64,000 bases of DNA, taken from positions 1-64,000 of the forward strand of contig CALSAQ010000004.1 in NCBI GenBank assembly GCA_943372995.1. Reading direction: 5' to 3'. Made by a program: the position numbers and the translations under genes. The notes under the pieces were generated by a model. The model was not told where the DNA came from and did not search any database. It saw only the letters and a program-made list of their open reading frames with translations. Shown here one piece after another: positions 15,297-24,983 of this stretch. This stretch comes from CAJBVG01 sp943372995. GTDB lineage: Bacteria; Bacteroidota; Bacteroidia; Sphingobacteriales; Sphingobacteriaceae. The number at the start of each line of letters is the position of its first letter. Within the stretch, counting starts at the first letter, position 1.

Positions 15297-18254
15297 TTAT
15301 TCTAGTATAGCTCGGATATCATCTTCCGAAAGTGATTTTATAAACGATTCTTCAGTGGTAATTAAACTGTCGGCAATTCTTTTCTTTCGTTCTTGTAAAG
15401 CTAGTATTTTTTCTTCAACAGAATTCTTAGTGATAAATTTATAGATAAACACTGTGTTTTTCTGACCAATTCTGTGAGTTCTGTCTATAGCTTGCTGCTC
15501 TACTGCAGGGTTCCACCATGGATCCAAAATAAATACATAGTCGGCTTCGGTTAAATTTAACCCTACACCACCTGCTTTAATCGAGATTAAAAATACTTGT
15601 ATTTCGTCATTAGTTTTAAACTCCGACACTACGTCCTGTCGATTAACAGTAGAACCATCTAAATAAGAAAAAGAGATGTGATGTTTTTTGAAATATTTTC
15701 TGAATAATTCTAAATGCTTTACAAATTGAGAGAATATTAACACCTTATTTCCTTTAATAAGAATATTTTCGAGGGTATGAATTACATCACTAAATTTCCC
15801 CGATTCACCATCAAATTCCTCTTCAATCATTCGTGGGTGGTTGGCAATTTGTCTTAATTTGTTTAAGCCTGTTAATAACTGTATCTGCGATCTTCCTACA
15901 CCTTGTTCTGTAATCATTTTTAAAAGCTCATTTCGATAGTATGATTTCGTTTCTTCATACATCTTTTCTTGCTCTTCACTCATATCCGAATAATACAAGT
16001 GTTCTATTTTTGGAGGTAATTCAGAGGCTACTTGTTGCTTAGTTCTTCTTAATACAAATGGCTTTATCATTAATTGTAACTTCTTTGCCTTCTCTTCATC
16101 TTGTTTTTTATCTATTGGTGTAGCAAAGTGATCGTTGAAAAATGTTTGTGAACCTAATAAGCCGGGATTGATGAAAGCCATTTGCGACCATAAATCAACT
16201 ACAGAATTTTCTACTGGAGTTCCACTTAATACTAATCTGAATTTTGATTTTAATGCCCTTACCGATTTCGATATTTTTGATGATGGATTTTTGATAATCT
16301 GACTTTCATCCAAAATAATATAATGAAAGAAGAAATGTTTAAACAATTCAAAATCTAATCTGGTAATTCCGTAAGTGGTAAGAACTACATCATAATTTGC
16401 AAATAAAGAAATGTTCTTATCTCTTAATACGCCTGTATACACTAGTATCTTAAGGTCTGGTGTAAATTTCTTAGCCTCATTAAGCCAATTGTGTATTAAT
16501 GAGGTAGGCATAATAATTAATGATGTTTTGGTATGCTCTTGTTTCTCAGCTTGATTAAATAAATTTATTTGTGAGGTATCAAATAATGTAGGTTGTGTTT
16601 TTTGAATGATGTTTTCTTCTTTTACTTTTTGAAGTAAGGCTAATGTCTGAATTGTTTTCCCTAAACCCATATCATCAGCTAAGCACCCCCCAAAATTCCA
16701 ACGACGTAAAAAATGGAACCAATCATATCCAGCTTTCTGATATGGTCTAAGTTCGCCGTTAAACCTTGCTGGCATATCAATTTCATCAATTCTCTCGAAT
16801 TCACTTAAACGTTGAAGTTTTCTGTCGATTGTAATTTGTGCTAATTCGGAGTCAGCATATTCTTTTAGTAATGCGATATGGTGCTTTTTGAATTTTAATT
16901 GCTGACCATGTTCCGAGAAATGAAATAGATTTTGATACTGACTAAACCACTCCTCTGGTATAATTGCTATTTCGCCGTTGGGTAATAGGAATTCTTTCTT
17001 ACCATTTAAAATATGATCTTTCAATTGAATAAATGGAACTTCAATCTCTCCAAAATATACAGTGGCATAAACATCAAACCAATCGTTCGATTCATTTATT
17101 TTAAGATCAATTTTGCTTTTACCCAAGAAATATTTCTTCCCACTATCTTCTTGTATAATATTAAAGCCAGCTTCAATAAGTGTATCATGATGGAAGGCCA
17201 ACCATTCCAACATCTTATGATATGTACCAGCTTCGGCCTCTTCAGAATTCGTTTTTAAAACAAATGCTGACCCATCCGAAGGACTTAAACCTAACTCCTT
17301 TAGTAAATTAATTTTTTGCGCTTCCCATTGCAAAGATCTTTTGACGCGATGAAAAACATACTCGTCGTTTTTGTTTTCTACACTAACAGAAACTTTTGTT
17401 CCCGATTGGTATAAGAAATTGTATTTCCCATATTGGAATGATAGCACTAATTGAATAGTATCATTCCAAGCATATACCATTTTTAAATTTGGCTTTGCAT
17501 CAAATTGTTCAGTAATAATCTGAAAACCTTCTGCATATACATTGTGACGTTCAATTAATGGTCCTATAAATTTTTTAAAATATGCAGCCTCAGAATTTTT
17601 AGGAATATCAATATATCTCTTGTTGAGAAAAGGAATTAGCTTTTTGCCATCCAAGTCGGGCTCAAAGAACAGAAGTTCGTTACCAAGTAACATATACGCT
17701 GGCTGCATAGAAATTACCTCAGCGTCTTTAAACATAAACTCAATTCTGTTTCCTAAATATTTTATAGTTGGGAAATACCGAGTTCCTTCTGGACTTCTTC
17801 TGAAATGAAATAAAACAGAGGTTTGTTCTTTGGCAATTTTTATGGCTTTGTTAGCTGGGTCGCCTTCCTTACCCATCTCGTAAAAAGGTTTATCCCCAAT
17901 TTGTTGAATGGCTTCTACTAGCTTTTTTTCTATAATTGGTCTTACAATAGCATAAAGTTTATCATTCCATATTTTACTAAAATATTGCGCAGGACGAATA
18001 ACTTCTTTGTGGTATTTTTTAATGATGTATTCCTGATCTAGTTGATCTAATAGTTTTATCAACTTATAGTCGCGCTCATCTAAATAAGCATCGAATTCTT
18101 TAGCAGTTTGTGAATATAATTTCCGGTGACTAAGCGTAAGACTTCCATTTGGGTTAAGTTGAACGATATGAGGTTCTATTACATGACCCAGGTAAGGATG
18201 TTTACAGAGAGAATAAACTAATTTGCAGGGCTTTTTACTATCTACTCGTACCAC
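15297..18254 (-). CDS. SNF2-family DEAD/DEAH helicase-like ATPase
   Basis: The 985-residue protein has an unassigned N-terminal half of about 480 residues, of the type found in bacterial SNF2 proteins. The ATPase core follows: Walker A in DDMGLGKTIQTL (about 524-535), motif II IILDESQ, motif III LSGTPVEN, and the C-terminal RecA lobe with GGVGLNLTEAD and motif VI QAIDRTHRIGQ. These are double-stranded DNA translocases; bacterial members are tied to transcription recycling or repair. All helicase motifs look intact. The gene stands first on the minus strand with bioY one base behind. Confidence 0.93.
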   Translation of the reverse strand: MVRVDSKKPCKLVYSLCKHPYLGHVIEPHIVQLNPNGSLTLSHRKLYSQTAKEFDAYLDERDYKLIKLLDQLDQEYIIKKYHKEVIRPAQYFSKIWNDKLYAIVRPIIEKKLVEAIQQIGDKPFYEMGKEGDPANKAIKIAKEQTSVLFHFRRSPEGTRYFPTIKYLGNRIEFMFKDAEVISMQPAYMLLGNELLFFEPDLDGKKLIPFLNKRYIDIPKNSEAAYFKKFIGPLIERHNVYAEGFQIITEQFDAKPNLKMVYAWNDTIQLVLSFQYGKYNFLYQSGTKVSVSVENKNDEYVFHRVKRSLQWEAQKINLLKELGLSPSDGSAFVLKTNSEEAEAGTYHKMLEWLAFHHDTLIEAGFNIIQEDSGKKYFLGKSKIDLKINESNDWFDVYATVYFGEIEVPFIQLKDHILNGKKEFLLPNGEIAIIPEEWFSQYQNLFHFSEHGQQLKFKKHHIALLKEYADSELAQITIDRKLQRLSEFERIDEIDMPARFNGELRPYQKAGYDWFHFLRRWNFGGCLADDMGLGKTIQTLALLQKVKEENIIQKTQPTLFDTSQINLFNQAEKQEHTKTSLIIMPTSLIHNWLNEAKKFTPDLKILVYTGVLRDKNISLFANYDVVLTTYGITRLDFELFKHFFFHYIILDESQIIKNPSSKISKSVRALKSKFRLVLSGTPVENSVVDLWSQMAFINPGLLGSQTFFNDHFATPIDKKQDEEKAKKLQLMIKPFVLRRTKQQVASELPPKIEHLYYSDMSEEQEKMYEETKSYYRNELLKMITEQGVGRSQIQLLTGLNKLRQIANHPRMIEEEFDGESGKFSDVIHTLENILIKGNKVLIFSQFVKHLELFRKYFKKHHISFSYLDGSTVNRQDVVSEFKTNDEIQVFLISIKAGGVGLNLTEADYVFILDPWWNPAVEQQAIDRTHRIGQKNTVFIYKFITKNSVEEKILALQERKKRIADSLITTEESFIKSLSEDDIRAILE

Positions 18255-18337
18255 AAATAATAACTAAAAAATTTAGTTTAATTTATAGCACTAAAAAAAT
18301 TCAAATGTAATAATTATAAAATGGATAATGAATTTTT

Positions 18338-19117
18338 TTAAAGATTAATTGTGCCTTCAAAAACTTTTTTGGCAGGGCCAACTAAGTATACTTGCTGAAA
18401 AGAGTTATTTACTCGATTAAAACGAACTTCCAAGTCGCCGCCCTTAGTTTTTATAGGCACCGAAAGCTGTCCTGTTAAATTATTCTTAATGGCATAAGCC
18501 ATTGCAGCGGCAGTAACACCAGTTCCACACGATAGGGTTTCATCTTCTACACCGCGCTCGTATGTTCTAACATTTAAAACACCTTCTTTATATTCTAAAA
18601 AGTTAACATTAATGCCTTCTTTTTTATACTTGTCGTTATATCGAATTGCTCTACCCATCTGGAACACATCCAACTGATATACGTCGTTTACCCATTTTAT
18701 ATAATGGGGAGAACCCGTGTTTAGGCTAATATCGTCGCCTAGGTTTTCCCAACCCTCAACATTAATCATTTCTAGTTCGATATTTTCATCAGAAATTTTG
18801 GCATGATGAACCCCGTCGACTGCCAAAAAGCGACATTCAGATTTGATAATTTTTAATTCTTCTGCGAACCTAACTAAGCATCTACCCCCATTCCCGCACA
18901 TAGAACTTTCGTTACCATCTGCATTAAAATAAACCATTTTAAAATCGAAGTCGCTAAGGTTTTCTAACAGCATTATTCCATCGGCCCCTATTCCAAACCT
19001 TCTGTCGCACAATTTGTTATAAAGCTCAGGATTGTTTTTAGGAAAGCTTAGATTTCTATTATCTATTAAAATGAAATCGTTACCAGCGCCTTGATATTTG
19101 TAGAATTTGAATTCCAT
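18338..19117 (-). CDS. dapF: Diaminopimelate epimerase
   Basis: The 259-residue enzyme converts LL- to meso-diaminopimelate for lysine and peptidoglycan synthesis. Both catalytic cysteines are visible: SSMCGNGGRC (about residue 72) and LSCGTGVTAAAMA (about 195). The start MEFKFYKYQGAGNDFI is the family N-terminus. Length is normal. It stands alone: the upstream region is shared with the divergent htrA and holds a -7 element at 19142-19149. Its presence indicates a DAP-type wall. Confidence 0.96.
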   Translation of the reverse strand: MEFKFYKYQGAGNDFILIDNRNLSFPKNNPELYNKLCDRRFGIGADGIMLLENLSDFDFKMVYFNADGNESSMCGNGGRCLVRFAEELKIIKSECRFLAVDGVHHAKISDENIELEMINVEGWENLGDDISLNTGSPHYIKWVNDVYQLDVFQMGRAIRYNDKYKKEGINVNFLEYKEGVLNVRTYERGVEDETLSCGTGVTAAAMAYAIKNNLTGQLSVPIKTKGGDLEVRFNRVNNSFQQVYLVGPAKKVFEGTINL

Positions 19118-19141
19118 GGATAATGTGTAAAGCCGTTTTTA

Positions 19142-19149
19142 CAAAGGTA
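19142..19149 (-). promoter_or_regulatory. Putative -7 element TACCTTTG of dapF
   Basis: On the minus strand these bases read TACCTTTG, an exact match to TAnnTTTG, about 25 bases before the dapF ATG. A clear -33 element is not visible. Confidence 0.5.
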
Positions 19150-19202
19150 CAGCAATTTATGAATATTAGATTGCGTTTAGCTGGCATTGATTTTGAAAAT
19201 GG

Positions 19203-19210
19203 TATTTTTG
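19203..19210 (+). promoter_or_regulatory. Putative -7 element TATTTTTG of htrA
   Basis: An exact TAnnTTTG match lies 33 bases before the ATG at 19244. It overlaps codons of the longer open frame that begins with TTG at 19187, which argues that translation starts at 19244 or 19250. Confidence 0.55.
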
Positions 19211-19243
19211 AACATAAAAAAATCCTTTAAACGAAAAAAGACA

Positions 19244-20731
19244 ATGAATATGAAAAAGAGCATTTTTATCGGATTATTGATTGCAAGCCTTGGAGGTTTT
19301 ATAGGTGTTGCAGCGTATAAGTTTTTTGAAGATAAACAGCCTACTTCCATTACAGAACGTCAAAAGGTTCAGTTTGCTAGTTTGCCTGTGTATCCAGAGC
19401 CAATGGAGGGTGGAACAGATTTCACTGTTGCTGCAGCGAAGACTGTACCAGGTGTGGTTCATATAAAAGTTACCATTAATCAATCTCAACAAGACAACTA
19501 CTTTGATCCATTTAGAGATTTCTTTGGAGATAATAGAGGATTTGGTAATCCATTCGGACAAAGAGGGCCAAGTATGGGTTCTGGTTCGGGTGTAATAATT
19601 TCTGCTGATGGATATATAGTAACGAATAACCATGTGGTTAAAGGTGCCGATAATATAGAAGTGATTTTAAATGATAAAAGATCTTTCAAAGGAAAAGTTA
19701 TTGGAACAGATCCCAACACAGATTTAGCATTGGTAAAAATTGATGCACAAAACCTTCCATTTATAGTGTATGGAAATTCAGATGATGTTAAAATTGGAGA
19801 ATGGGTATTAGCAGTAGGTAATCCTTTTAATTTAACATCAACAGTTACTGCGGGTATTGTTTCTGCAAAAGGAAGAAACATAAATATTATTGGTGATAAT
19901 GGTGTAACAAAATTTCCTATAGAGTCGTTTATCCAAACCGATGCGGCCGTTAACCCAGGAAACAGTGGCGGTGCATTAGTTAGCACTAAAGGAGAATTAA
20001 TAGGTATTAATACTGCAATAGCATCTCAAACTGGAAGCTATGCTGGTTATTCATTTGCTGTTCCTGTAAATCTAGTGAGAAAAGTGATGGACGATTTATT
20101 AGAGTATGGAAAAGTTCAACGTGCATTTTTAGGAGTACAAATTCAAGAAGTAAATGCGGAAGTAGCTAAAGAAAACGGATTAAAAAGCATTAAAGGTGTG
20201 TTGCTAGCTTCTATTAATGATGGAGGAGCAGCAGACGCAGCTGGATTGAAAAAAGGTGATGTGGTAACTTCAATTGCTGGTGTAGATGTAAATACAACTT
20301 CAGAACTTACTGAACAAATCGCTCGTCATCGCCCAGGGGATAAAATTGATGTAAAAGTAGTAAGAGATAATAAAGACAAAATTATACCTGTAATTTTAAG
20401 AGGAGAGGATAATCTTACAGAGCTTAAAAAGAAAGAAGTGGTAAATGCGAATGCTCTGTTGGGGGCCGATTTTTCAAAACTTTCTGATGCTGATAGAAAA
20501 AACTTAAAAATAGAATCAGGGGTAAAAATTAGCGCGTTGAAATCGGGTAAATTAAGCAGCATTGGAATTAGAGAAGGCTTTATTATCACTAAATTGAATA
20601 ATAAATCAGTAAACTCAGCTGATGATGTTGAAGATGTAATAAATTCTACCGAAAGCAATATGTTGATGGTGGAAGGCGTTTATCCTCAGAATCCGTATTC
20701 AAAATATGTTTACTCATTCAACATAAAATAA
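19244..20731 (+). CDS. htrA: HtrA/Deg-family periplasmic serine protease
   Basis: From the ATG at 19244 the protein has 495 residues. An N-terminal hydrophobic helix (about 5-23) serves as signal or anchor. The trypsin-like domain has its full triad: His in VTNNHVV, Asp in NTDLALVKID and Ser in GNSGGAL. Two PDZ modules follow (FLGVQIQEV to IIPVILRG, and ADFSKL to the C-terminus), the second shorter and more divergent. It degrades or refolds misfolded envelope proteins. The longer frame from a TTG at 19187 is rejected because it would overlap the promoter-like element. A T-rich hairpin terminator follows. Confidence 0.94.
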   Translation: MNMKKSIFIGLLIASLGGFIGVAAYKFFEDKQPTSITERQKVQFASLPVYPEPMEGGTDFTVAAAKTVPGVVHIKVTINQSQQDNYFDPFRDFFGDNRGFGNPFGQRGPSMGSGSGVIISADGYIVTNNHVVKGADNIEVILNDKRSFKGKVIGTDPNTDLALVKIDAQNLPFIVYGNSDDVKIGEWVLAVGNPFNLTSTVTAGIVSAKGRNINIIGDNGVTKFPIESFIQTDAAVNPGNSGGALVSTKGELIGINTAIASQTGSYAGYSFAVPVNLVRKVMDDLLEYGKVQRAFLGVQIQEVNAEVAKENGLKSIKGVLLASINDGGAADAAGLKKGDVVTSIAGVDVNTTSELTEQIARHRPGDKIDVKVVRDNKDKIIPVILRGEDNLTELKKKEVVNANALLGADFSKLSDADRKNLKIESGVKISALKSGKLSSIGIREGFIITKLNNKSVNSADDVEDVINSTESNMLMVEGVYPQNPYSKYVYSFNIK

Positions 20732-20765
20732 ATAAAATAAGGTTTTACAAACACGCTTGAAGAAG

Positions 20766-20795
20766 AGCTACTCCAATTGGGGTAGCTTTTTTTTT
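20766..20795 (+). terminator. Intrinsic terminator of htrA
   Basis: A 9-bp stem (20766-20774 with 20779-20787, including one G-U pair) with loop AATT is followed by a run of T. The T-run touches the end of the convergent UbiA-like gene at 20794. Confidence 0.85.
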
Positions 20796-21690
20796 AGAAG
20801 TAATACATGGCGATACTACCACATATTGCTTTTAACAACATAAGACCATCTATAATTATCAAATAATAAATAATACTCCTTCTGTTCTTTAAAGAATACG
20901 CAACCCATAACATCGACACAAATGGTATTGTATTTAGAAAGATTTTCATCCACGAAAATTGATGTATAATTCCGAATATCAAAAATGATCCTAAGCCGAT
21001 AATGCAGAGAGGTAGTAGTATAAAAAAAATAGTTTTACGTAATCCAAAATGTACAACAAATGTTTTTAAGTCTTTATTGTAATCGCTTGCATAATCTTTT
21101 ACATCAAACATAATACACAATACGATTACGAACATCATATTCTTAATAAACAACAGAATATTAAACATATTAAAACTTAATATTTTGTCTTGTTCAATGG
21201 TGTTAAATACGAGAGGGTATAAGGTGACTATACCAGCCCATGTAAATCCTATTAAAACGGGTTTCAGCCATCCAATTTTTCGTAGGTTATTTTTTCCTAA
21301 TCCAGATAAACTAAATCCGTAGTACAACAATCCAACTAGTGGTACTATAATAATATATGGTAATTTATGTAGTAGATTTTTGTTAATAGGTAGTATAGTA
21401 GTGTAATATACAATGGATGAGATGATAATGCAGTAGAAAACAATTTCTGTGTACAACATTAGTTTTTTGTTGCTGTGATACCACTTCACTCTGTCGTTCA
21501 CGCTATCAGCATCATTTAAATGTGTATACGCTTTAATGTAGTAAACTACTGTAGCGCAAAATACTATTAGATAATATATAGGATGATTGAATGATATTTG
21601 TTGTTGAAGAGTTGCTTCGATAGTTAATGCAATTGCACAGTAACCATAAAAATAATTGCCATAAAAAATGTGTTTAATTATAGCATTCAT
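20794..21690 (-). CDS. UbiA-like prenyltransferase family membrane protein
   Basis: The 298-residue protein is polytopic with about eight hydrophobic helices. Two Asp-rich cytoplasmic motifs support the UbiA superfamily: HLNDADSVND in the first third and MFDVKDYASDYNKD in the second half, the latter a proper DxxDxxxD with the usual nearby Lys. UbiA enzymes join a prenyl chain to an acceptor (quinone, haem or lipid precursor). The first motif has unusual spacing, so activity is uncertain and the acceptor unknown. Its start overlaps the DUF1003 gene by 4 bases, making it the last gene of a coupled operon starting at 24975. Confidence 0.7.
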   Translation of the reverse strand: MNAIIKHIFYGNYFYGYCAIALTIEATLQQQISFNHPIYYLIVFCATVVYYIKAYTHLNDADSVNDRVKWYHSNKKLMLYTEIVFYCIIISSIVYYTTILPINKNLLHKLPYIIIVPLVGLLYYGFSLSGLGKNNLRKIGWLKPVLIGFTWAGIVTLYPLVFNTIEQDKILSFNMFNILLFIKNMMFVIVLCIMFDVKDYASDYNKDLKTFVVHFGLRKTIFFILLPLCIIGLGSFLIFGIIHQFSWMKIFLNTIPFVSMLWVAYSLKNRRSIIYYLIIIDGLMLLKAICGSIAMYYF

Positions 21691-22238
21691 TTTTTTATTT
21701 TATTCAGAATGTCGTCTATCATTTCAATTTGTATTCGCTGAACTTCCATTAATTCTTGTTGTTGATGAATCATGATATGATCTATTTTTTCGTGTAGAAT
21801 TCTAATTTCTAATTCAGATTTCAAATTAATCATATAATCTTTACGTGCACGTTCTCTATCTTTTTCTTCTTGCCTATTCTGACTCATCATAATAACAGGA
21901 GCTTGTAAAGCAGCAATGCATGATAGAATTAGATTCAACAGAATAAATGGATATGGATCGAACCCTTTATTAGCAAACCAGTATACGTTAATACATATCC
22001 AAAAAAAGATAAAAACACCAAATGAAATAATAAATTTCCAACTCCCCCCAAAACTCGCAACGTTATCTGCAACGCGTTGAGCTAGAGTAAGGTTAGCATC
22101 ATCATCAATATCTATTTTATCGCTAAGAGTAGTTTGTTCGTTAATTGAGTTAATAACTCTGCTTTCGAGTTCGCTTAATTGGCCTTCTTCTTTGCTTAAA
22201 AGAGTTGATACGTATTTTGCTCTATTAAAATTATTCAT
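21687..22238 (-). CDS. DUF1003 membrane protein
   Basis: The 183-residue protein carries the DUF1003 signature: an acidic N-terminal part, ADNVASFGGSWKFI leading into two adjacent transmembrane helices (about 68-86 and 98-114), then SQNRQEEKDRERARKDYMINLKSE and a C-terminal amphipathic helix. The family function is unknown. Both ends are expected in the cytoplasm. It overlaps the upstream lipase gene by 8 bases and the downstream UbiA-like gene by 4, so all are translated from one message. Confidence 0.9.
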   Translation of the reverse strand: MNNFNRAKYVSTLLSKEEGQLSELESRVINSINEQTTLSDKIDIDDDANLTLAQRVADNVASFGGSWKFIISFGVFIFFWICINVYWFANKGFDPYPFILLNLILSCIAALQAPVIMMSQNRQEEKDRERARKDYMINLKSELEIRILHEKIDHIMIHQQQELMEVQRIQIEMIDDILNKIKK

Positions 22239-23322
22239 ATTGCTTGTTTAATAAATACAAATAGGGTTCATGTAAATGATGAATAAAAACAATTTCATTA
22301 CTATTCGGATATAATTTATAATAATCGTCGTCGGCAAATAATACAATTGTATTACCTGTGCGTACATAATTATTAGTTTTAGAATAGGTTGGTTCAACAT
22401 AGTTGGGTAAGTTTTTACTTACCATTTTTGAAGTCATATTCCCTAAGTACTTCTCATATTTTTTTTGAGCTTTACGCGTAGGACGTTCTAATTGATTATA
22501 TACATGTTTTAAAGCTAAATTAGTAGGGAATTTTTGTTTTGAAATAATTTTTTTAGCATTGATAAAAGGATTTACCGAATTAAAATCGTTTACTGTTTGA
22601 ATAGAGATGGGAGTTTCTGGAACCCAATCGGCTGAATTCACAACATTATAAGCCCAATTACCTTTGGTATTATATTCATATTCATAAGCAAAATACAAAT
22701 TACCAGGTTTTGGTGCAGCACTGCAATATGTTTTGAATTGTATTTCAGATGAAATTTGTTTTGAACTTTTAAGTTGATTTAAATAAGCAGTGAGAAGATA
22801 TGCTATTGCTCCACCTTGACTATGACCAACAATAATAAAATCTTTAATACCTGCATTATAGCATGAATCAAGTTTTGGTAGAATATCTTTTGAAAGGTAT
22901 GCAGTACTGATTAACCAGCCAATATGTATAGTTGCTTCAGGATGATTAGCTAAGTTGTAATTAAATTTATTAGTGTCTGTTAGCTGTATGCTACCTTTTG
23001 CAGGAACCATAGCTGCATAAAAATTAGCTAACCAACTTTCTGCTTTCTCTGTTGTGCCTCGGATGCTAATTACGGCCACATTATTTTTGCTCGTCCATAA
23101 TGTCCATAAGTTATCTAAACCCATGGTGGGCGATTGATAGATTAATTTATAGTTATTGGGTAAAGGAAATTTATTACTATAGTTTATATTTCCTGTGCTT
23201 CTCGCAGAAATGTACATCATTTCCTGATATTCAGTTTTATTAAAACCTGGATTTAATTTTTGAGCAAATGAATGTGGAATACAAAGAAACAAAATGATGT
23301 TAATGATTACTATCGTTCTCAT
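22231..23322 (-). CDS. Secreted class 3 lipase-like alpha/beta hydrolase
   Basis: The 363-residue protein has a signal peptide (about 1-20, ending SFAQ) and a Lipase_3-type fold. The nucleophile elbow is VGHSQGGAIAYLL (about 166-178), preceded by NVAVISIRGTTEKAESW, where this family has its oxyanion strand. The aspartate is likely in NSADWVPE and the histidine in the LKHVYNQL region. It should hydrolyse lipid esters in the periplasm or outside, with unknown substrate. It sits 6 bases after the DUF1275 fusion gene and overlaps DUF1003, tying it to a membrane-lipid-like operon. Confidence 0.85.
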   Translation of the reverse strand: MRTIVIINIILFLCIPHSFAQKLNPGFNKTEYQEMMYISARSTGNINYSNKFPLPNNYKLIYQSPTMGLDNLWTLWTSKNNVAVISIRGTTEKAESWLANFYAAMVPAKGSIQLTDTNKFNYNLANHPEATIHIGWLISTAYLSKDILPKLDSCYNAGIKDFIIVGHSQGGAIAYLLTAYLNQLKSSKQISSEIQFKTYCSAAPKPGNLYFAYEYEYNTKGNWAYNVVNSADWVPETPISIQTVNDFNSVNPFINAKKIISKQKFPTNLALKHVYNQLERPTRKAQKKYEKYLGNMTSKMVSKNLPNYVEPTYSKTNNYVRTGNTIVLFADDDYYKLYPNSNEIVFIHHLHEPYLYLLNKQYE

Positions 23323-23328
23323 GTAAGA

Positions 23329-24975
23329 TTAATTTGAAATTAATAAATAGTTGTGCTTTTCTGTACTCATTAGCCAAGCACCAGATTTTGAATATAACTG
23401 AGTTTGTAATGCTTTGTTTCTTTTTAACGGATCTTTTTTATATGAACAATAATATGATTGTTGAGTTAATTTATTGTTAATATAAATTGGGTAATAATAT
23501 TTTATATCGAATTCTTTTAATGGAACTTTTTCTAGAAAAGGATTTCCTTTTTGATGGGGTAGATGTTTCAATTGTGTAATGCAACAGAATTTGTCTAACC
23601 CAAATATAGAAGCTTTGAACTGATTTATTAATTCTTTTTCACGGTTTTTAAGCCAGGATTTGCTACTAGGACCACCAAATTTGAGGCTGAGGTATAGCTT
23701 TTCACGAATGAGCTGTAATGTACTATCATCTTTTATTAAATCAACCATACGAGAGTTATCAATTAAATGAAGCAACTCTTTTGCTTTACCTTGATTAGAT
23801 TTATTATCGTTGCTCACTATGCTATCGGCTGTAGTTTGTATAGTAGTATTGCTTACTTCAGAAATCATGTAATAGAAAGCCTTTACTGGATAAATATAAT
23901 TATGCTCGTGTTCTAAGTCGTACCCCTTTACTACAATCTTATTTTTTTTGGACCTTCTCTTGTTTAATTTGTATAGATGTTCATAGAACCTTTTTTCATT
24001 TACACCTATATGTTCTAATTGATAAATGGCAAGAGTGTCTCTGTCGCTGATATATAAATTTATAAAATAGCAATATCCACTTCCTTTTTCAAGTAATATA
24101 GTGTATGGAGAATATTCCGAGGTATGATTTAGTATCATTTGATATCCTGCATACGCATTCCCCTTTCCTTTTTCCTCGCCAATAATAATTTTTGCAGGTA
24201 ATTTTATTTGTGCATGTATCGATATTGGGCTAACTATAAATAGAATAATAATTGCTGATTTCAAACGGCGTTGTTTAATAAAATACATTCTAAATACATC
24301 GAAGAATAATGCAAATAAAAGAATTAAAGAAGCAAGTAAAAGTGTGCCTTCCGCTATATATTTATATAGAAATCCTCCAAATACACCACCTAGAAAAAAG
24401 AAAATGATAATGGCTAGGCGTAACTTTATACTTTTAAATAACTGCTCTCTTTCATCTTGTTTTTTATGAAAAAACAATTGAGAGAGCTCAATGCCTAAAT
24501 CGGTAAATAGTCCTGTTAAATGAGTTGTGCGTACTGTTGAATTAGAAATTTGCGTGACCAATGAATTTTGCATCCCCATTGCAAACAAGAGTATTGTTGC
24601 AATTAAAATAGTATTTATTTGTAAGTCGGTATAGCGTAGTATGTACCCAACAGTAAATAATAATACAATTTCAATTCCCATCGATACTCCATGAGAGGTT
24701 TTCTTTCCTTTAGATTCATAATATTCTGTAAGCATGCTTGAAAAGAAAGCACCCAGTAAAAAAAAGATAATATAAAAAAGAAAATGTATTGCAGATTGAT
24801 ATTGGTTCAAGGAAAGTTTTTCTGCGAAGAAAGCAAAATGGCCCGTTACATTAGTAGTTAAAACACCTAAAGATAAAACACCAGTGATGTTAACTAGGCC
24901 GGCATTTGAAGAAAGTAATGCAGCAAGTAGTAAGTTGTGTTTAAAGGTTCTATTCTTTCCTTTATGTCGGAACAT
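23329..24975 (-). CDS. DUF1275 (YoaK-like) protein fused to a periplasmic domain
   Basis: The 548-residue product has two parts. Residues 1-229 form a complete DUF1275/YoaK-like membrane domain of about six helices (NAGLVNITGVLSLGVLTTNVTGH; LLFAMGMQNSLVTQ; TVRTTHLTGLFTDLG). At Met230 begins MYFIKQRRLK, a hydrophobic stretch and IHAQ, which looks exactly like a signal peptide. A soluble domain of about 290 residues follows. It weakly recalls erythromycin-esterase-like proteins (LLEKGSGYCYFINLYI, VVKGYDLEHEH). The frame is uninterrupted. As a seventh helix, the signal-like segment would place the domain in the periplasm; alternatively two ancestral genes were joined. First gene of the operon ending at 20794. 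Confidence 0.75.
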   Translation of the reverse strand: MFRHKGKNRTFKHNLLLAALLSSNAGLVNITGVLSLGVLTTNVTGHFAFFAEKLSLNQYQSAIHFLFYIIFFLLGAFFSSMLTEYYESKGKKTSHGVSMGIEIVLLFTVGYILRYTDLQINTILIATILLFAMGMQNSLVTQISNSTVRTTHLTGLFTDLGIELSQLFFHKKQDEREQLFKSIKLRLAIIIFFFLGGVFGGFLYKYIAEGTLLLASLILLFALFFDVFRMYFIKQRRLKSAIIILFIVSPISIHAQIKLPAKIIIGEEKGKGNAYAGYQMILNHTSEYSPYTILLEKGSGYCYFINLYISDRDTLAIYQLEHIGVNEKRFYEHLYKLNKRRSKKNKIVVKGYDLEHEHNYIYPVKAFYYMISEVSNTTIQTTADSIVSNDNKSNQGKAKELLHLIDNSRMVDLIKDDSTLQLIREKLYLSLKFGGPSSKSWLKNREKELINQFKASIFGLDKFCCITQLKHLPHQKGNPFLEKVPLKEFDIKYYYPIYINNKLTQQSYYCSYKKDPLKRNKALQTQLYSKSGAWLMSTEKHNYLLISN

Positions 24976-24983
24976 TATTGTGT

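Noticed and set aside
19187..19243. Longer htrA reading frame from a TTG at 19187
   Set aside because: It would overlap the TATTTTTG promoter-like element and put extra charged residues before a normal MNMKK signal segment.
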